NCBI GenBank assembly: GCA_031546985.1
Contig: JAVBJN010000094.1
Span: 1 to 36,050 of the forward strand
DNA: 36,050 bases
Source of the DNA: JAVBJN01 sp031546985
GTDB taxonomy: Bacteria; Bacteroidota; Bacteroidia; Chitinophagales; Chitinophagaceae
Reading direction: 5' to 3'
The translations under genes were made by a program, and so were the position numbers. Under the pieces are notes generated by a model. The model searched no databases. It saw only the letters and a list, made by a program, of their open reading frames with translations, and was not told the DNA's origin. Shown here one piece after another: positions 16,968 through 25,112 of this stretch (position 1 is the first letter of the stretch; the number at the start of each line of letters is the position of its first letter).

Positions 16968-18371
16968 ATGGAAACAGCAACCATCTACCAGCTTTTTGAA
17001 CGGCAGCAGCAAACCCAATTGCAGTGGCTCACCAGCACGGCCGATGAACGAATAGCCCGGTTGAAAAAGCTTCGTAAGGCGCTGGAACAGTACCGCGAAG
17101 CGCTGCAAACAAGTATGCAACTCGAATTGCGAAAGCCGTTGTTTGAGCTGTCGCTGCACGAAATAGAATTTGTGCTGGCAGAGTTGCGGTATACCATCGA
17201 AAACCTTAAAGAATGGATGGCGCCCAAATATGTGCCGGCCAGTATGGGTACACTGTCGAGTGTGAGTTACAGCCAGGCCCAGCCACGTGGCGTATCGCTT
17301 ATTCTCTCGCCCTGGAACTACCCGGTGCAACTTACATTATGCCCCGTTATTGCTGCTATTGCGGCTGGTTGCTGCTGCATGGTAAAACCCTCTGAGCTGG
17401 TGCCGCAAACGGCGGAGGTTTTGCAAAAAATTATAGCTGCTGCTTTTACCGAAGCCGAAATTTGCGTGGTCAACGGTGGGGTAGAGCTCTCTACTTTATT
17501 GTTGTCGCTGCCCTTTAGCCATATTCATTTTACCGGTAGCCCGCAGGTGGGCAAGGTGGTAATGAAAGCCGCTGCTGAGCACTTGTGCGAGGTTACCCTG
17601 GAGCTGGGGGGTAAATCGCCCGCGGTGGTAGATGAAACCGCTAATGTGGCGCATGCCGCCGCCGCTATTACCTTTGGCAAGTTTGTAAATGCCGGGCAAA
17701 CCTGTATTGCGCCCGATTATGTGCTGGTGCATACCTCCCTCGCAGAGAAGCTGGTAGTCGCTCTCTCCCAGGCCGTAAAAAAGAACTACTACAGCACGGG
17801 TAAACTGGAGAAGGCTGATTATGCGCAAATCATTAACGCCAAGCATTTTGACCGCATCACGGGCTTGCTGCAAGATGCCCTGGCGCAGGGGGCAAGATTG
17901 GCATTGGGTGGCGAAAGCACTAAGGCCGATCTTACGATAGAACCTACCATCGTTGCTGGTGTGCGTGCGGATATGAAGCTGATGCAGGAAGAGATTTTTG
18001 GCCCGGTATTGCCCATCCTTACATTTAATACGCCGCAGGAAGCATTGGATATTATTCGCGCGCTGGATAAGCCATTAGCAGCCTACATTTTTGCAGGAAA
18101 AGCCCGCCGCAAAGACTTTTACCTTGCGCAAATACAAGCCGGGGGCATTACCGTAAACGATACTTTGCTGCACATTGCTAATATGAACCTGCCTTTTGGT
18201 GGCATCAATAATAGTGGTGTGGGAAAAACGCACGGACATTATGGCTTTATGGGTTTCTCCAACGAAAGAGGCATTGTAAAACAAGGGTGGATGCGGCTTT
18301 CGCGCGTAGCACACCCGCCTTATGCGCGTAAAAACTGGATGATTAGGGTGATGCGATATTTCCTCAGATAA
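16968..18371 (+). CDS. Aldehyde dehydrogenase, class-3 (fatty-aldehyde) type
   Basis: The start is placed at METATIYQ (467 residues); the upstream ATG codons overlap the divergent gene. The active site is complete: the Asn of SPWNYP (Asn117), the nucleotide-binding turn FTGSPQVGK (188-196), general base Glu212 in LELGGKSP and nucleophile Cys246 in NAGQTCIAPD. Also present are EEIFGPVLP and the PFGGINNSGVGKTHG segment. The short N-terminus and the YSQAQPRGV segment place it with class-3 or coniferyl/fatty aldehyde dehydrogenases that oxidise long-chain or aromatic aldehydes with NAD(P)+. It shares a 40-base divergent promoter region with the YhhN gene, which contains TACATTTG at 16930-16937. 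Confidence 0.93.
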   Translation: METATIYQLFERQQQTQLQWLTSTADERIARLKKLRKALEQYREALQTSMQLELRKPLFELSLHEIEFVLAELRYTIENLKEWMAPKYVPASMGTLSSVSYSQAQPRGVSLILSPWNYPVQLTLCPVIAAIAAGCCCMVKPSELVPQTAEVLQKIIAAAFTEAEICVVNGGVELSTLLLSLPFSHIHFTGSPQVGKVVMKAAAEHLCEVTLELGGKSPAVVDETANVAHAAAAITFGKFVNAGQTCIAPDYVLVHTSLAEKLVVALSQAVKKNYYSTGKLEKADYAQIINAKHFDRITGLLQDALAQGARLALGGESTKADLTIEPTIVAGVRADMKLMQEEIFGPVLPILTFNTPQEALDIIRALDKPLAAYIFAGKARRKDFYLAQIQAGGITVNDTLLHIANMNLPFGGINNSGVGKTHGHYGFMGFSNERGIVKQGWMRLSRVAHPPYARKNWMIRVMRYFLR

Positions 18372-18379
18372 ATGACCCC

Positions 18380-18640
18380 GACCTGTCAGGTGCCTGTCCC
18401 GCCACTGCGGGGCGGAGTTCCTGCCAGGTCCGGGAGGTGGGGATCATCGCGAGGAGTTTCCCGCAGATCGCGCAGATAAAACCCCGCAGATTTCGCAGAT
18501 CCGGAAAAGACTTGTCAGGTGCCTGTCCCGCTACTGCGGGGCGCAGTTCCTGCCAGGTCCGGGAGGTGGGGATCAACACGAGAAGTTTCCCGTAGATCGC
18601 GCAGATAAAACCCCGCAGATTTCGCAGATCTGGAATAGAC
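18380..18640. repeat. Tandem duplication, unit 129 bases (two copies), each starting with a palindromic element
   Basis: Copy A begins at 18380 and copy B at 18509; the period is exactly 129 bases and the copies differ at only a few positions. Each begins with a palindromic element (18380-18430 and 18509-18559) with arms GACCTGTCAGG / CCTGCCAGGTC and an inner CCCGC-CACT-GCGGG hairpin, related to 7149-7198. The second half of each unit has four spaced GCAGAT/GTAGAT words (cgcagatcgcgcagat type). Because 129 is a multiple of three, a repetitive minus-strand open frame arises by chance. The 18372-18698 gap otherwise holds only the terminator at its end. Confidence 0.85.
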
Positions 18641-18669
18641 AAAAAAATCCCCGGCCATAAGCCAGGGAT
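18641..18669 (-). terminator. Terminator of the glyA-ompA operon
   Basis: On the minus strand a 9-bp stem ATCCCTGGC / GCCGGGGAT (one G-U) with a TTATG loop is followed by seven T. It lies 29 bases beyond the stop of the OmpA-type gene. Confidence 0.9.
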
Positions 18670-18698
18670 GAAATATTATAACTGTAGAGAACAGTGGG

Positions 18699-19961
18699 TT
18701 ACCATTTGCTTTGCACATTTACAGCAATGCGCCTGTTTTGCTGGCGGCCTTCCGGCGTAGCGTTATCGGCTACCGGGTGTTTCGGTCCGTAGCCTTCGGC
18801 GGCGGTTACCTGCTTGGTTACGCCCATGGTTTTGAGTTCTTCCCACACGGCATTGGCCCTGGCTTGCGACAGGTTTACATTGGTCAGCGAATCTCCGGTG
18901 TTATCGGTATATCCTCCAATTTTAACCTTCATACCGCCATAGGCTTTCATGATCTTAACCAGGTTTTGCAATTGCTGGCGAGACTCGGGTTTTACAACCG
19001 CAGCGCCGCTTTCGAATACCACACCATCAAAATTGAACCAGGTGGTTTTGCCTGCTTTGCGGGCAGGGTTGCTCATGAATTGCACCAGCGAATCCTCTAA
19101 CGAACCGGCAAAGGCCAGGATGGTATTGCTGTCTGGCAAGGTGAGGCTGATGCGGCTGTGACCTATCGTATCGGTGGTAAACACAGCAGATGTATCTACC
19201 GGCACTACGGTGGTTTGCACAGAATCTGTAGCTGTAGAATCGGTGGTTACCGTTTCGGCAGACTGGCCTTGCGGGTAATAACCTTTAAACAAATACCAGG
19301 CGCCACCTGCTACGATAGCAATAATGGCCACGGTGGTCAGCCATTTCCATTTGTTGATGCGGCGATGGTGTACCGCTTCTTCGGTATTGTCTGCGGTAGT
19401 GTCTGGTGCAACGGTTTCGGCAACCGGTTGCGCTTCTGCCGTTACCGGAACGGGTGGGGTAGCCAGTTTCTCCGGCAATATGGTATTTACCGCGCCCATC
19501 TGCGATTGAATAAACAATTGCAGGGTTTCCCAGCTCAGTTGCTCGTTTTTAAGCTTATTACCAATAATACCTGCGGTAACCGGCACAATGCCGTGGCTCA
19601 AGCCTTCCAGCACATCTTCGTTTACCTGCAATTTGCCCGAAAGCTGTTGCAGCACCTCGGCAGGATGGCCCCAGAGTGCTTGTTGCAGATTGCCCGACAA
19701 AACCTGTTGGTTGTGGTTGGGATGCAGCAAGCTCTGTTGCAGATCGCTTAGCCAGCTTCCGCTTTCTTCGGCGGCATGGGCGGTAAGCTCCTGAAGTGCA
19801 GGTTGCTCGTTGCCGGCATAGCCTTTAATGGTAGCGGCAATCAGTTGCTGAATGCTTTGCTGGATTTTTCCGGGAGGTATATTGAAATGATGAGCCGCTT
19901 GTTCAAGCAGCTCATCATTAATAAGTAATTGTTGTAAGGCAGAAAGCAGGTTGATAGACAT
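18699..19961 (-). CDS. DUF937 - transmembrane - OmpA-domain protein
   Basis: This 420-residue protein has an unusual order. Residues about 1-155 form a helical DUF937 domain beginning MSINLLSALQ, without a signal peptide. A Pro/Thr/Ala-rich linker leads to a single membrane helix (about 207-225, WLTTVAIIAIVAGGAWYLF). A C-terminal OmpA-like peptidoglycan-binding domain follows (about 307-417), with FNFDGVVFESGAAVV, GGYTDNTGD (Asp353), LSQARANAV (Arg368) and QQNRRIAV. It is thus probably an inner-membrane protein with DUF937 in the cytoplasm and OmpA gripping peptidoglycan. The gene starts 22 bases after glyA ends and is likely co-transcribed. Confidence 0.85.
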   Translation of the reverse strand: MSINLLSALQQLLINDELLEQAAHHFNIPPGKIQQSIQQLIAATIKGYAGNEQPALQELTAHAAEESGSWLSDLQQSLLHPNHNQQVLSGNLQQALWGHPAEVLQQLSGKLQVNEDVLEGLSHGIVPVTAGIIGNKLKNEQLSWETLQLFIQSQMGAVNTILPEKLATPPVPVTAEAQPVAETVAPDTTADNTEEAVHHRRINKWKWLTTVAIIAIVAGGAWYLFKGYYPQGQSAETVTTDSTATDSVQTTVVPVDTSAVFTTDTIGHSRISLTLPDSNTILAFAGSLEDSLVQFMSNPARKAGKTTWFNFDGVVFESGAAVVKPESRQQLQNLVKIMKAYGGMKVKIGGYTDNTGDSLTNVNLSQARANAVWEELKTMGVTKQVTAAEGYGPKHPVADNATPEGRQQNRRIAVNVQSKW

Positions 19962-19983
19962 GTATAGCTCGTTTTAAAATGAA

Positions 19984-21264
19984 TTATCCCATTTCAGGAT
20001 ACAAAGGGAACTGTTTCATAAACTCGTTTACTTCGCCTTTTACTTTACCGATAAGGGTTTCGTTATCAGGATCCATAATCAGCTGATCTATCCAGTTTAC
20101 TACAGTGAGCATATCCGACTCTACCATGCCGCGTGAGGTGATGGCAGGAACGCCTACACGGATGCCGGAGGTAATGAACGGTGATTTATCATCGAACGGA
20201 ACCATGTTTTTGTTGGTGGTAATATCGGCTTTCACCAGCATGTTCTCCGCTTTTTTACCACTAATGTTTTTATTGCGCAGGTCTATCAGCAACAGGTGGT
20301 TATCGGTACCGCCCGATACAATGTTGTAACCTTTTTCGAGTAAGGCATTGCCCATCGCCTGCGCGTTTTTGATGATCTGGTTGGCATAATCGCCAAACTC
20401 ATCTTGCAGAATTTCGTAGAAAGAAACCGCTTTGGCCGCGATAACATGCTCCAGCGGGCCACCTTGTGTGCCAGGGAAAACCGCCATGTCGATGAGGTGG
20501 CTCATCATACGCACTTCGCCTTTAGGGCCGGTAAGGCCAAATGGGTTTTCAAAATCCTTGCCCATCATGATCATACCGCCACGGGGACCACGCAGGGTTT
20601 TGTGGGTGGTAGTGGTTACAAAATGGCAATGTTCGAAAGGTGAGTTCAGCAGTTTTTTAGCGATAAGACCAGCAGGGTGCGCGATATCGGCCATTACAAA
20701 AGCACCAATTTTATCGGCAATGCTGCGGATGCGGGTATAATCCCAATCGCGGCTGTAGGCAGAGGCGCCGCAGATGATGAGCTTGGGTTTTTCTTCCAGC
20801 GCCACTTTCTCCATCATATCGTAGTCTACCAGGCCGGAATCCTGTTTTACACCATAATACAATGGCTGGTACAGCTTGCCGGAGAAGTTTACGGGAGAAC
20901 CGTGTGTGAGGTGGCCGCCCATGCTCAGGTCGAGGCCCAGTATTTTATCGCCCGGTTTCAGGATGGCCAGCATCAAAGCGGCATTGGCCTGAGCGCCCGA
21001 GTGCGGTTGTACGTTTACATATGCTACACCAAAAATTTCTTTTACCCGGTCTATAGCCAGTTGCTCGCTCTGGTCTACGATTTCGCAACCACCGTAGTAG
21101 CGGCGGCCGGGATACCCTTCGGCATATTTATTGGTCATTACATTACCCATAGCCTGCATTACCTGCAAGCTGGTAAAGTTTTCGGAGGCAATGAGTTCAA
21201 TGCCTTCACGCTGGCGCTCCAGTTCTTTATGGATCAGATCAAAAATGGCAGTATCACGTTTCAT
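19984..21264 (-). CDS. glyA: Serine hydroxymethyltransferase
   Basis: This 426-residue PLP enzyme interconverts serine and glycine with transfer of a one-carbon unit to tetrahydrofolate. The family landmarks are all present: IELIASENFTS (22-32), NKYAEGYPGRRYYGGCE (45-61), the DLSMGGHLTHGS segment, ADIAHPAGL and the PLP lysine Lys222 in TTTTHKTLRGPRGG. The VFPGTQGGPLEHVIAAKA segment is also canonical. It is the first gene of a two-gene run with the DUF937-OmpA gene and is divergent from the nucleotidyltransferase gene. Confidence 0.98.
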   Translation of the reverse strand: MKRDTAIFDLIHKELERQREGIELIASENFTSLQVMQAMGNVMTNKYAEGYPGRRYYGGCEIVDQSEQLAIDRVKEIFGVAYVNVQPHSGAQANAALMLAILKPGDKILGLDLSMGGHLTHGSPVNFSGKLYQPLYYGVKQDSGLVDYDMMEKVALEEKPKLIICGASAYSRDWDYTRIRSIADKIGAFVMADIAHPAGLIAKKLLNSPFEHCHFVTTTTHKTLRGPRGGMIMMGKDFENPFGLTGPKGEVRMMSHLIDMAVFPGTQGGPLEHVIAAKAVSFYEILQDEFGDYANQIIKNAQAMGNALLEKGYNIVSGGTDNHLLLIDLRNKNISGKKAENMLVKADITTNKNMVPFDDKSPFITSGIRVGVPAITSRGMVESDMLTVVNWIDQLIMDPDNETLIGKVKGEVNEFMKQFPLYPEMG

Positions 21265-21429
21265 AACAGATAAGCTTAATGTTTTTCGAAAACTGCTGCA
21301 AAATACAAGGATTTAAGCATTCCTGCATGAAAAGTGTAATAAGATGAACCACTTAAGGCCATAGTATCGGAAGTGCAGATAGTGGCTTGCCTGTGGATTT
21401 TATGTATTTTCACACTACAGAGTTCTGTT

Positions 21430-22425
21430 ATGAAAGCAATAATTCCTGTGGCCGGAGCCGGTACCAAGTTAAGGCCACATACCTATACCCAACCCAAAGC
21501 CCTTATACCGCTGGCGGGTAAAACCATCCTGAGTTTTATTATAGATCAGCTGGCAGCAGCAGGCATCCGCGAGTTCGTGTTTGTGATCGGATACCTGGGC
21601 GAGAAAATAAAAGACTACGTAGAAGACAAATACCCCGACCTCCAGTTTGAGTTTGTAGAGCAGAAAAACCGCCTGGGTATTGGGCATGCCATATCGCTTA
21701 CACGCCCTGTGATCGATGAAGAAGAACCTTTGCTGATTGTGCTGGGCGATACCATTTGCGATTTCGACATCGAAACGGTGATCGACTCGCCCTTATCTAC
21801 CCTGGGGGTGAAGAAAGTAGAAGACCCGCGGTCTTTCGGTATTGCAGAGCTCAACGAAGATGGTAAGGTAGTAGCACTGGTAGAGAAACCCCGTATTCCT
21901 AAATCGAACATGGCGCTGGTGGGCTTGTACAAGATCAACGAAACCAAAATGATGTTTGATGTAATGGACGAGCATATAGCCAAAGGGGTGGTAGAAGAAA
22001 ACGCTTACTCGCTTACCGATGCACTCCAGGAAATGGTAGATAAAGGAGTGGAGTTTGATACGTTTAAGGTGCAGCAATGGTTCGATTGCGGCCGCAAAGA
22101 AACCCTGCTCGAAACCAATGCCACATTGCTCAAGAAGGTAGTAGCCATTACCGACCAATACCCACAATTCGAAAATACCATTATTGTGCCTCCGGTAAGC
22201 ATTACCGAAGGTTGCGTAATAGCCAATTCCATTATCGGGCCCAATGTAACCATTGGAGAAAGTACTACGGTGCATTCGTCTATCATCCGCGATTCTATTA
22301 TTGGCTCTTTTGCCAAGCTGGATGAGGTGGTGCTGCACGATTCGCTTATTGGCAGCGATGCTTATGTACATGGTTTCAGGCAGAGCCTCAATATTGGCGA
22401 CAATACCGAAATAGACCTGGGCTAA
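21430..22425 (+). CDS. Sugar-phosphate nucleotidyltransferase (RmlA/GlmU-like) with hexapeptide tail
   Basis: The start is set at MKAIIPVAGAG (331 residues), because the nucleotide-binding loop must be N-terminal. The loop reads VAGAGTKLRPHT (7-18), with Lys where most members have Arg, followed by QPKALIPLAGK. The catalytic core has QKNRLGIGHA (78-87) and the metal-binding LGDT (105-108), with EKP and DCGRKETLLETN later. From about residue 255 a left-handed beta-helix of I-G-x-x hexapeptides follows (IGPNVTIGEST, SIIGSFAKL). It transfers a nucleotidyl group to a sugar 1-phosphate for envelope polysaccharide synthesis; which sugar and nucleotide cannot be told. Confidence 0.88.
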   Translation: MKAIIPVAGAGTKLRPHTYTQPKALIPLAGKTILSFIIDQLAAAGIREFVFVIGYLGEKIKDYVEDKYPDLQFEFVEQKNRLGIGHAISLTRPVIDEEEPLLIVLGDTICDFDIETVIDSPLSTLGVKKVEDPRSFGIAELNEDGKVVALVEKPRIPKSNMALVGLYKINETKMMFDVMDEHIAKGVVEENAYSLTDALQEMVDKGVEFDTFKVQQWFDCGRKETLLETNATLLKKVVAITDQYPQFENTIIVPPVSITEGCVIANSIIGPNVTIGESTTVHSSIIRDSIIGSFAKLDEVVLHDSLIGSDAYVHGFRQSLNIGDNTEIDLG

Positions 22426-22494
22426 TGCCGGTTTTTATTCCCATTTTTTTAATCTCATAACCCGTTACGCGGGTTGTAATGTATACGAACGTTC

Positions 22495-23475
22495 ATGCTG
22501 TACGAAGGAAAATTCAACGCGGCCAACGATGGCTTTGACAACAGGATCACACAATTATTCCACATTAATGTACCCATTATCCAGGCCGGAATGATCTGGG
22601 CCAGCGGCTGGAAACTGGCCTCGGCGGTGAGCAATGCCGGGGGATTGGGTATGATAGGCGCGGGTAGTATGTACCCCGATGTGCTCAAAGAACATGTGTG
22701 CCAATGCAAAGAGGCTACCGATCGCCCTTTTGCGGTAAACCTGCCCTTGCTGTATCCTTCCATTGAGGAGCATATAAAAACGATTATTGAAGAAAAGGTG
22801 CCCATTGTGTTTACCTCTGCCGGTAATCCTAAAATATGGACTCCGGTGCTGAAAGAGCATGGCATTAAAGTGGTGCATGTGGTAAGCAGCGCCAAGTTTG
22901 CTGTAAAAAGCCAGGAAGCTGGTGTAGATGCAGTAGTGGCAGAAGGTTTTGAAGCCGGAGGGCACAATGGCCGGGAAGAAACCACCACGCTGGTGTTGAT
23001 ACCAATGGTGCGCAAAGCGGTAGATATACCCGTTATTGCTGCCGGGGGCATTGCTACAGGTCGTGGTATGCTGGCAGCCATGCTGCTGGGTGCAGAAGGG
23101 GTGCAGGTAGGCTCGCGTTTTGTGTGCACGCCTGAGGCATCGAGCCACCATGCATTTAAAGAAGCGGTGGTGAATGCCAGCGAAGGCGATACCCAGCTGG
23201 CGCTCAAACAACTGACCCCGGTGCGCCTGATTAAAAACGCGTTTTTTCACCAGGTACAGGAAGCCGAGCTGCGGGGTGCCGATAAAGATGAATTACAGCA
23301 ACTGCTGGGCCGTGCCCGTGCTAAACGGGGCATGTTTGAAGGCGACCTGCATGAAGGGGAGCTGGAGATAGGCCAGGTAAGCGGTATGATCAACGATATT
23401 AAGCCTGCGGCAGAAGTGTTGCAGGGTATATGGGAAGAATTTAGAACAGTAAGCGCCAATCCGTTTGCGTACTAG
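22495..23475 (+). CDS. Nitronate monooxygenase / FabK-like flavoprotein
   Basis: This 326-residue FMN-binding TIM-barrel protein matches the 2-nitropropane dioxygenase family. Recognisable parts are the N-terminal PIIQAGMIWASGWKLASAVSNAGGLG (27-52), the active-site loop VVAEGFEAGGHNG (147-159, His157) and the phosphate-binding AAGGIATGRG (182-191) with GAEGVQVGSRF. Relatives are either nitronate monooxygenases, which detoxify alkyl nitronates, or FabK enoyl-ACP reductases of fatty-acid synthesis. The length and AGGHNG loop fit both, and no fab genes are nearby, so I leave the choice open. It lies 69 bases after the nucleotidyltransferase. Confidence 0.85.
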   Translation: MLYEGKFNAANDGFDNRITQLFHINVPIIQAGMIWASGWKLASAVSNAGGLGMIGAGSMYPDVLKEHVCQCKEATDRPFAVNLPLLYPSIEEHIKTIIEEKVPIVFTSAGNPKIWTPVLKEHGIKVVHVVSSAKFAVKSQEAGVDAVVAEGFEAGGHNGREETTTLVLIPMVRKAVDIPVIAAGGIATGRGMLAAMLLGAEGVQVGSRFVCTPEASSHHAFKEAVVNASEGDTQLALKQLTPVRLIKNAFFHQVQEAELRGADKDELQQLLGRARAKRGMFEGDLHEGELEIGQVSGMINDIKPAAEVLQGIWEEFRTVSANPFAY

Positions 23476-23490
23476 AATGGGTTGATGGCT

Positions 23491-23704
23491 GTCATGCTGC
23501 CCGTAGGAGTAGCATCTCTCGTACAATGGTCATTTTAGCAAAGACCCTGCATCCCGGCATGGGCGGGACAGGTTCCGCTTCTGCGTCGCTGCACGCAGGA
23601 TGACGGAACGTTTCATTTGTCATGCTGCCCGTAGGAGCAGCATCTCTCGTTCAATGATCATTTTAGCAAAGACCCTGCATCCGCATGGGCGGGACAGGTT
23701 CAGT
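23491..23704. repeat. Tandem copies of a 128-base palindromic-ended intergenic repeat
   Basis: Copy 1 (23491-23604) begins GTCATGCTG and ends CAGGATGAC, near-perfect 9-base inverted ends. Inside are ATGCTGC-CCGTAGGA-GCAGCAT-type and CTGCGT/ACGCAG hairpins. Copy 2 starts 128 bases later at 23619, matches through GGGCGGGACAGGTTC at about 23701 and lacks the right end. The word GGGCGGGACAGG is the reverse complement of CCTGTCCCGCC in the repeats near 18.4 kb. No gene is visible in the 23476-23793 gap beyond this repeat and the terminator. Confidence 0.8.
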
Positions 23705-23743
23705 TCCCGTGTTGCCACCACAGGACGTCCAATAAAAGCAATA

Positions 23744-23773
23744 AAAAATCCCTCGCAACTGCGAGGGATTTTT
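23744..23773. terminator. Bidirectional terminator
   Basis: A perfect 13-bp stem AAAAATCCCTCGC / GCGAGGGATTTTT with an AACT loop has T tracts on both strands. It closes the minus-strand ABC permease gene, 20 bases past its stop, and could also stop readthrough from the plus-strand flavoprotein gene. Confidence 0.92.
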
Positions 23774-23793
23774 ACATATAGCCAGTATGGTAT

Positions 23794-25089
23794 CTAGTTT
23801 TTAGTCATCAGCCATTTACCTACTTCTTTGAGCGTTACCTTTTTTCCATACATCAGAATGCCGATGCGGTAAATCTTAGCGGCCATCCAGGTGGTGAAAA
23901 TAAAGCCGCCTATGAGTAACAGGATGGAAAGAATAAGCTGCCATGCCGGTACGCCAAACGGAATACGCGCCATCATTACAATGGGCGAGGTGAGCGGAAA
24001 CAGGCTGCCAAATACGGCCAGCTTGCCATTGGGGTTGTTTACCGCCGCGCTCATGATTACAAACGAGAGAATAATGGGCAATGTGATGGGGATTGACAGT
24101 TGCTGTGCATCCTGCGGATCTTCATTTACCAGGCTGCCTACCGCTGCAAACAGTGAGGCATACAGGAAATAACCACCCAGGAAGAAGAACAGGAAACAAC
24201 TGATGATGAGCGTCCAGTTCTGGCTGCCCAGCATTTGCATTACACTGGCCATTTCATTGCTCTTGCTTAATGCAGCAGCATTAGCGGCTGTGGGTTGCGC
24301 AATGGCAAATAGATCGGGAAAAGCCTGCATTACCCCAATGCGTATGATGCCCATCAGCACCATCCAGATTACAAACTGGGTAAGGCCCACCAGCGCAATG
24401 CCTACAATCTTGCCCATCATAAGCTGGAATGGTTTTACAGAAGAGATGATGATCTCTGCAATGCGGTTGGTTTTTTCTTCCATTACGCCGCGCATTACAC
24501 CGCTGCCATATAAAAGCATGACAAAGTAAATGAGAATACCTGCTGCATAACCAATGCCATAGGCTACGGCAGAGCTGGAAGATTTTTCTTCTTTACCTAC
24601 CAGTGTAGTAACATGTACGAGGTTTTTATCCAGGCTATCGAGCAGGGCCTGACTTATGCCTGCCGACTGAAAACGGTTGGCTTTTACGTGCTGCTCCAGC
24701 TGGTTTTCTATAAACTCCTGTTTGTTCATACCAATCTGGTTTTCCGAATAGATGGTTGCATTAAGCGGGTGGCCCGCTACCGGAGCATCGATGCGGAGGA
24801 GTGCATCATAACCTTCCTGTTCGTATTTGGTTTTCCAGTCGCTGAACTGGCCAGAGGTGATCCACTCGAAACGCACGTTGCGCTTGCTCTCCAGGGCTTT
24901 GGCAAAGGTGCCGTTGGTTTCGTCAATAACGGCCACTTTAATTTCCGAATCGCTTTTGGCAGCCAGCACGCCTACGCCTACCATCAGGCCCAGGAAAAGT
25001 ACGGGCAATAATAAAGTAGTAAGCAGGAAGCTCTTTTTGCGAACCCTGCTCAGGTATTCCCTTTGTATAATGAGTTGTGTTTTGTTCAT
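23794..25089 (-). CDS. ABC transporter permease, NatB/ABC-2 type
   Basis: This 431-residue protein begins with the cytoplasmic motif IIQREYLSRVRKKSFLLTTLLLP, typical of NatB-like permeases. After the first membrane helix comes a large extracytoplasmic domain (about 45-190). A C-terminal block of about five helices follows, containing the conserved MRGVMEEKTNRIAEIIISSVKP segment. Together with the ATPase encoded just upstream (23-base gap) it forms a NatAB-type exporter. The archetype exports sodium; related systems export drugs or peptides, and the substrate here is unknown. Confidence 0.88.
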   Translation of the reverse strand: MNKTQLIIQREYLSRVRKKSFLLTTLLLPVLFLGLMVGVGVLAAKSDSEIKVAVIDETNGTFAKALESKRNVRFEWITSGQFSDWKTKYEQEGYDALLRIDAPVAGHPLNATIYSENQIGMNKQEFIENQLEQHVKANRFQSAGISQALLDSLDKNLVHVTTLVGKEEKSSSSAVAYGIGYAAGILIYFVMLLYGSGVMRGVMEEKTNRIAEIIISSVKPFQLMMGKIVGIALVGLTQFVIWMVLMGIIRIGVMQAFPDLFAIAQPTAANAAALSKSNEMASVMQMLGSQNWTLIISCFLFFFLGGYFLYASLFAAVGSLVNEDPQDAQQLSIPITLPIILSFVIMSAAVNNPNGKLAVFGSLFPLTSPIVMMARIPFGVPAWQLILSILLLIGGFIFTTWMAAKIYRIGILMYGKKVTLKEVGKWLMTKN

Positions 25090-25112
25090 AATCGTAATAT
25101 TGGGTACGTAGG

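Noticed and set aside
18380..18640. CRISPR-like array
   Set aside because: Only two long units without unique spacers; the whole unit is repeated, which is a tandem duplication.
18364..18642. A 92-codon minus-strand frame with a 43-residue internal repeat
   Set aside because: It is the translation of the 129-base tandem repeat; the unit length is a multiple of three, so the frame stays open by chance. No start context or family match.
22459..22475. Small AACCCG-TTACG-CGGGTT hairpin before the flavoprotein gene
   Set aside because: Only a 6-bp stem without a T tract; too weak to call a terminator or a regulatory element.
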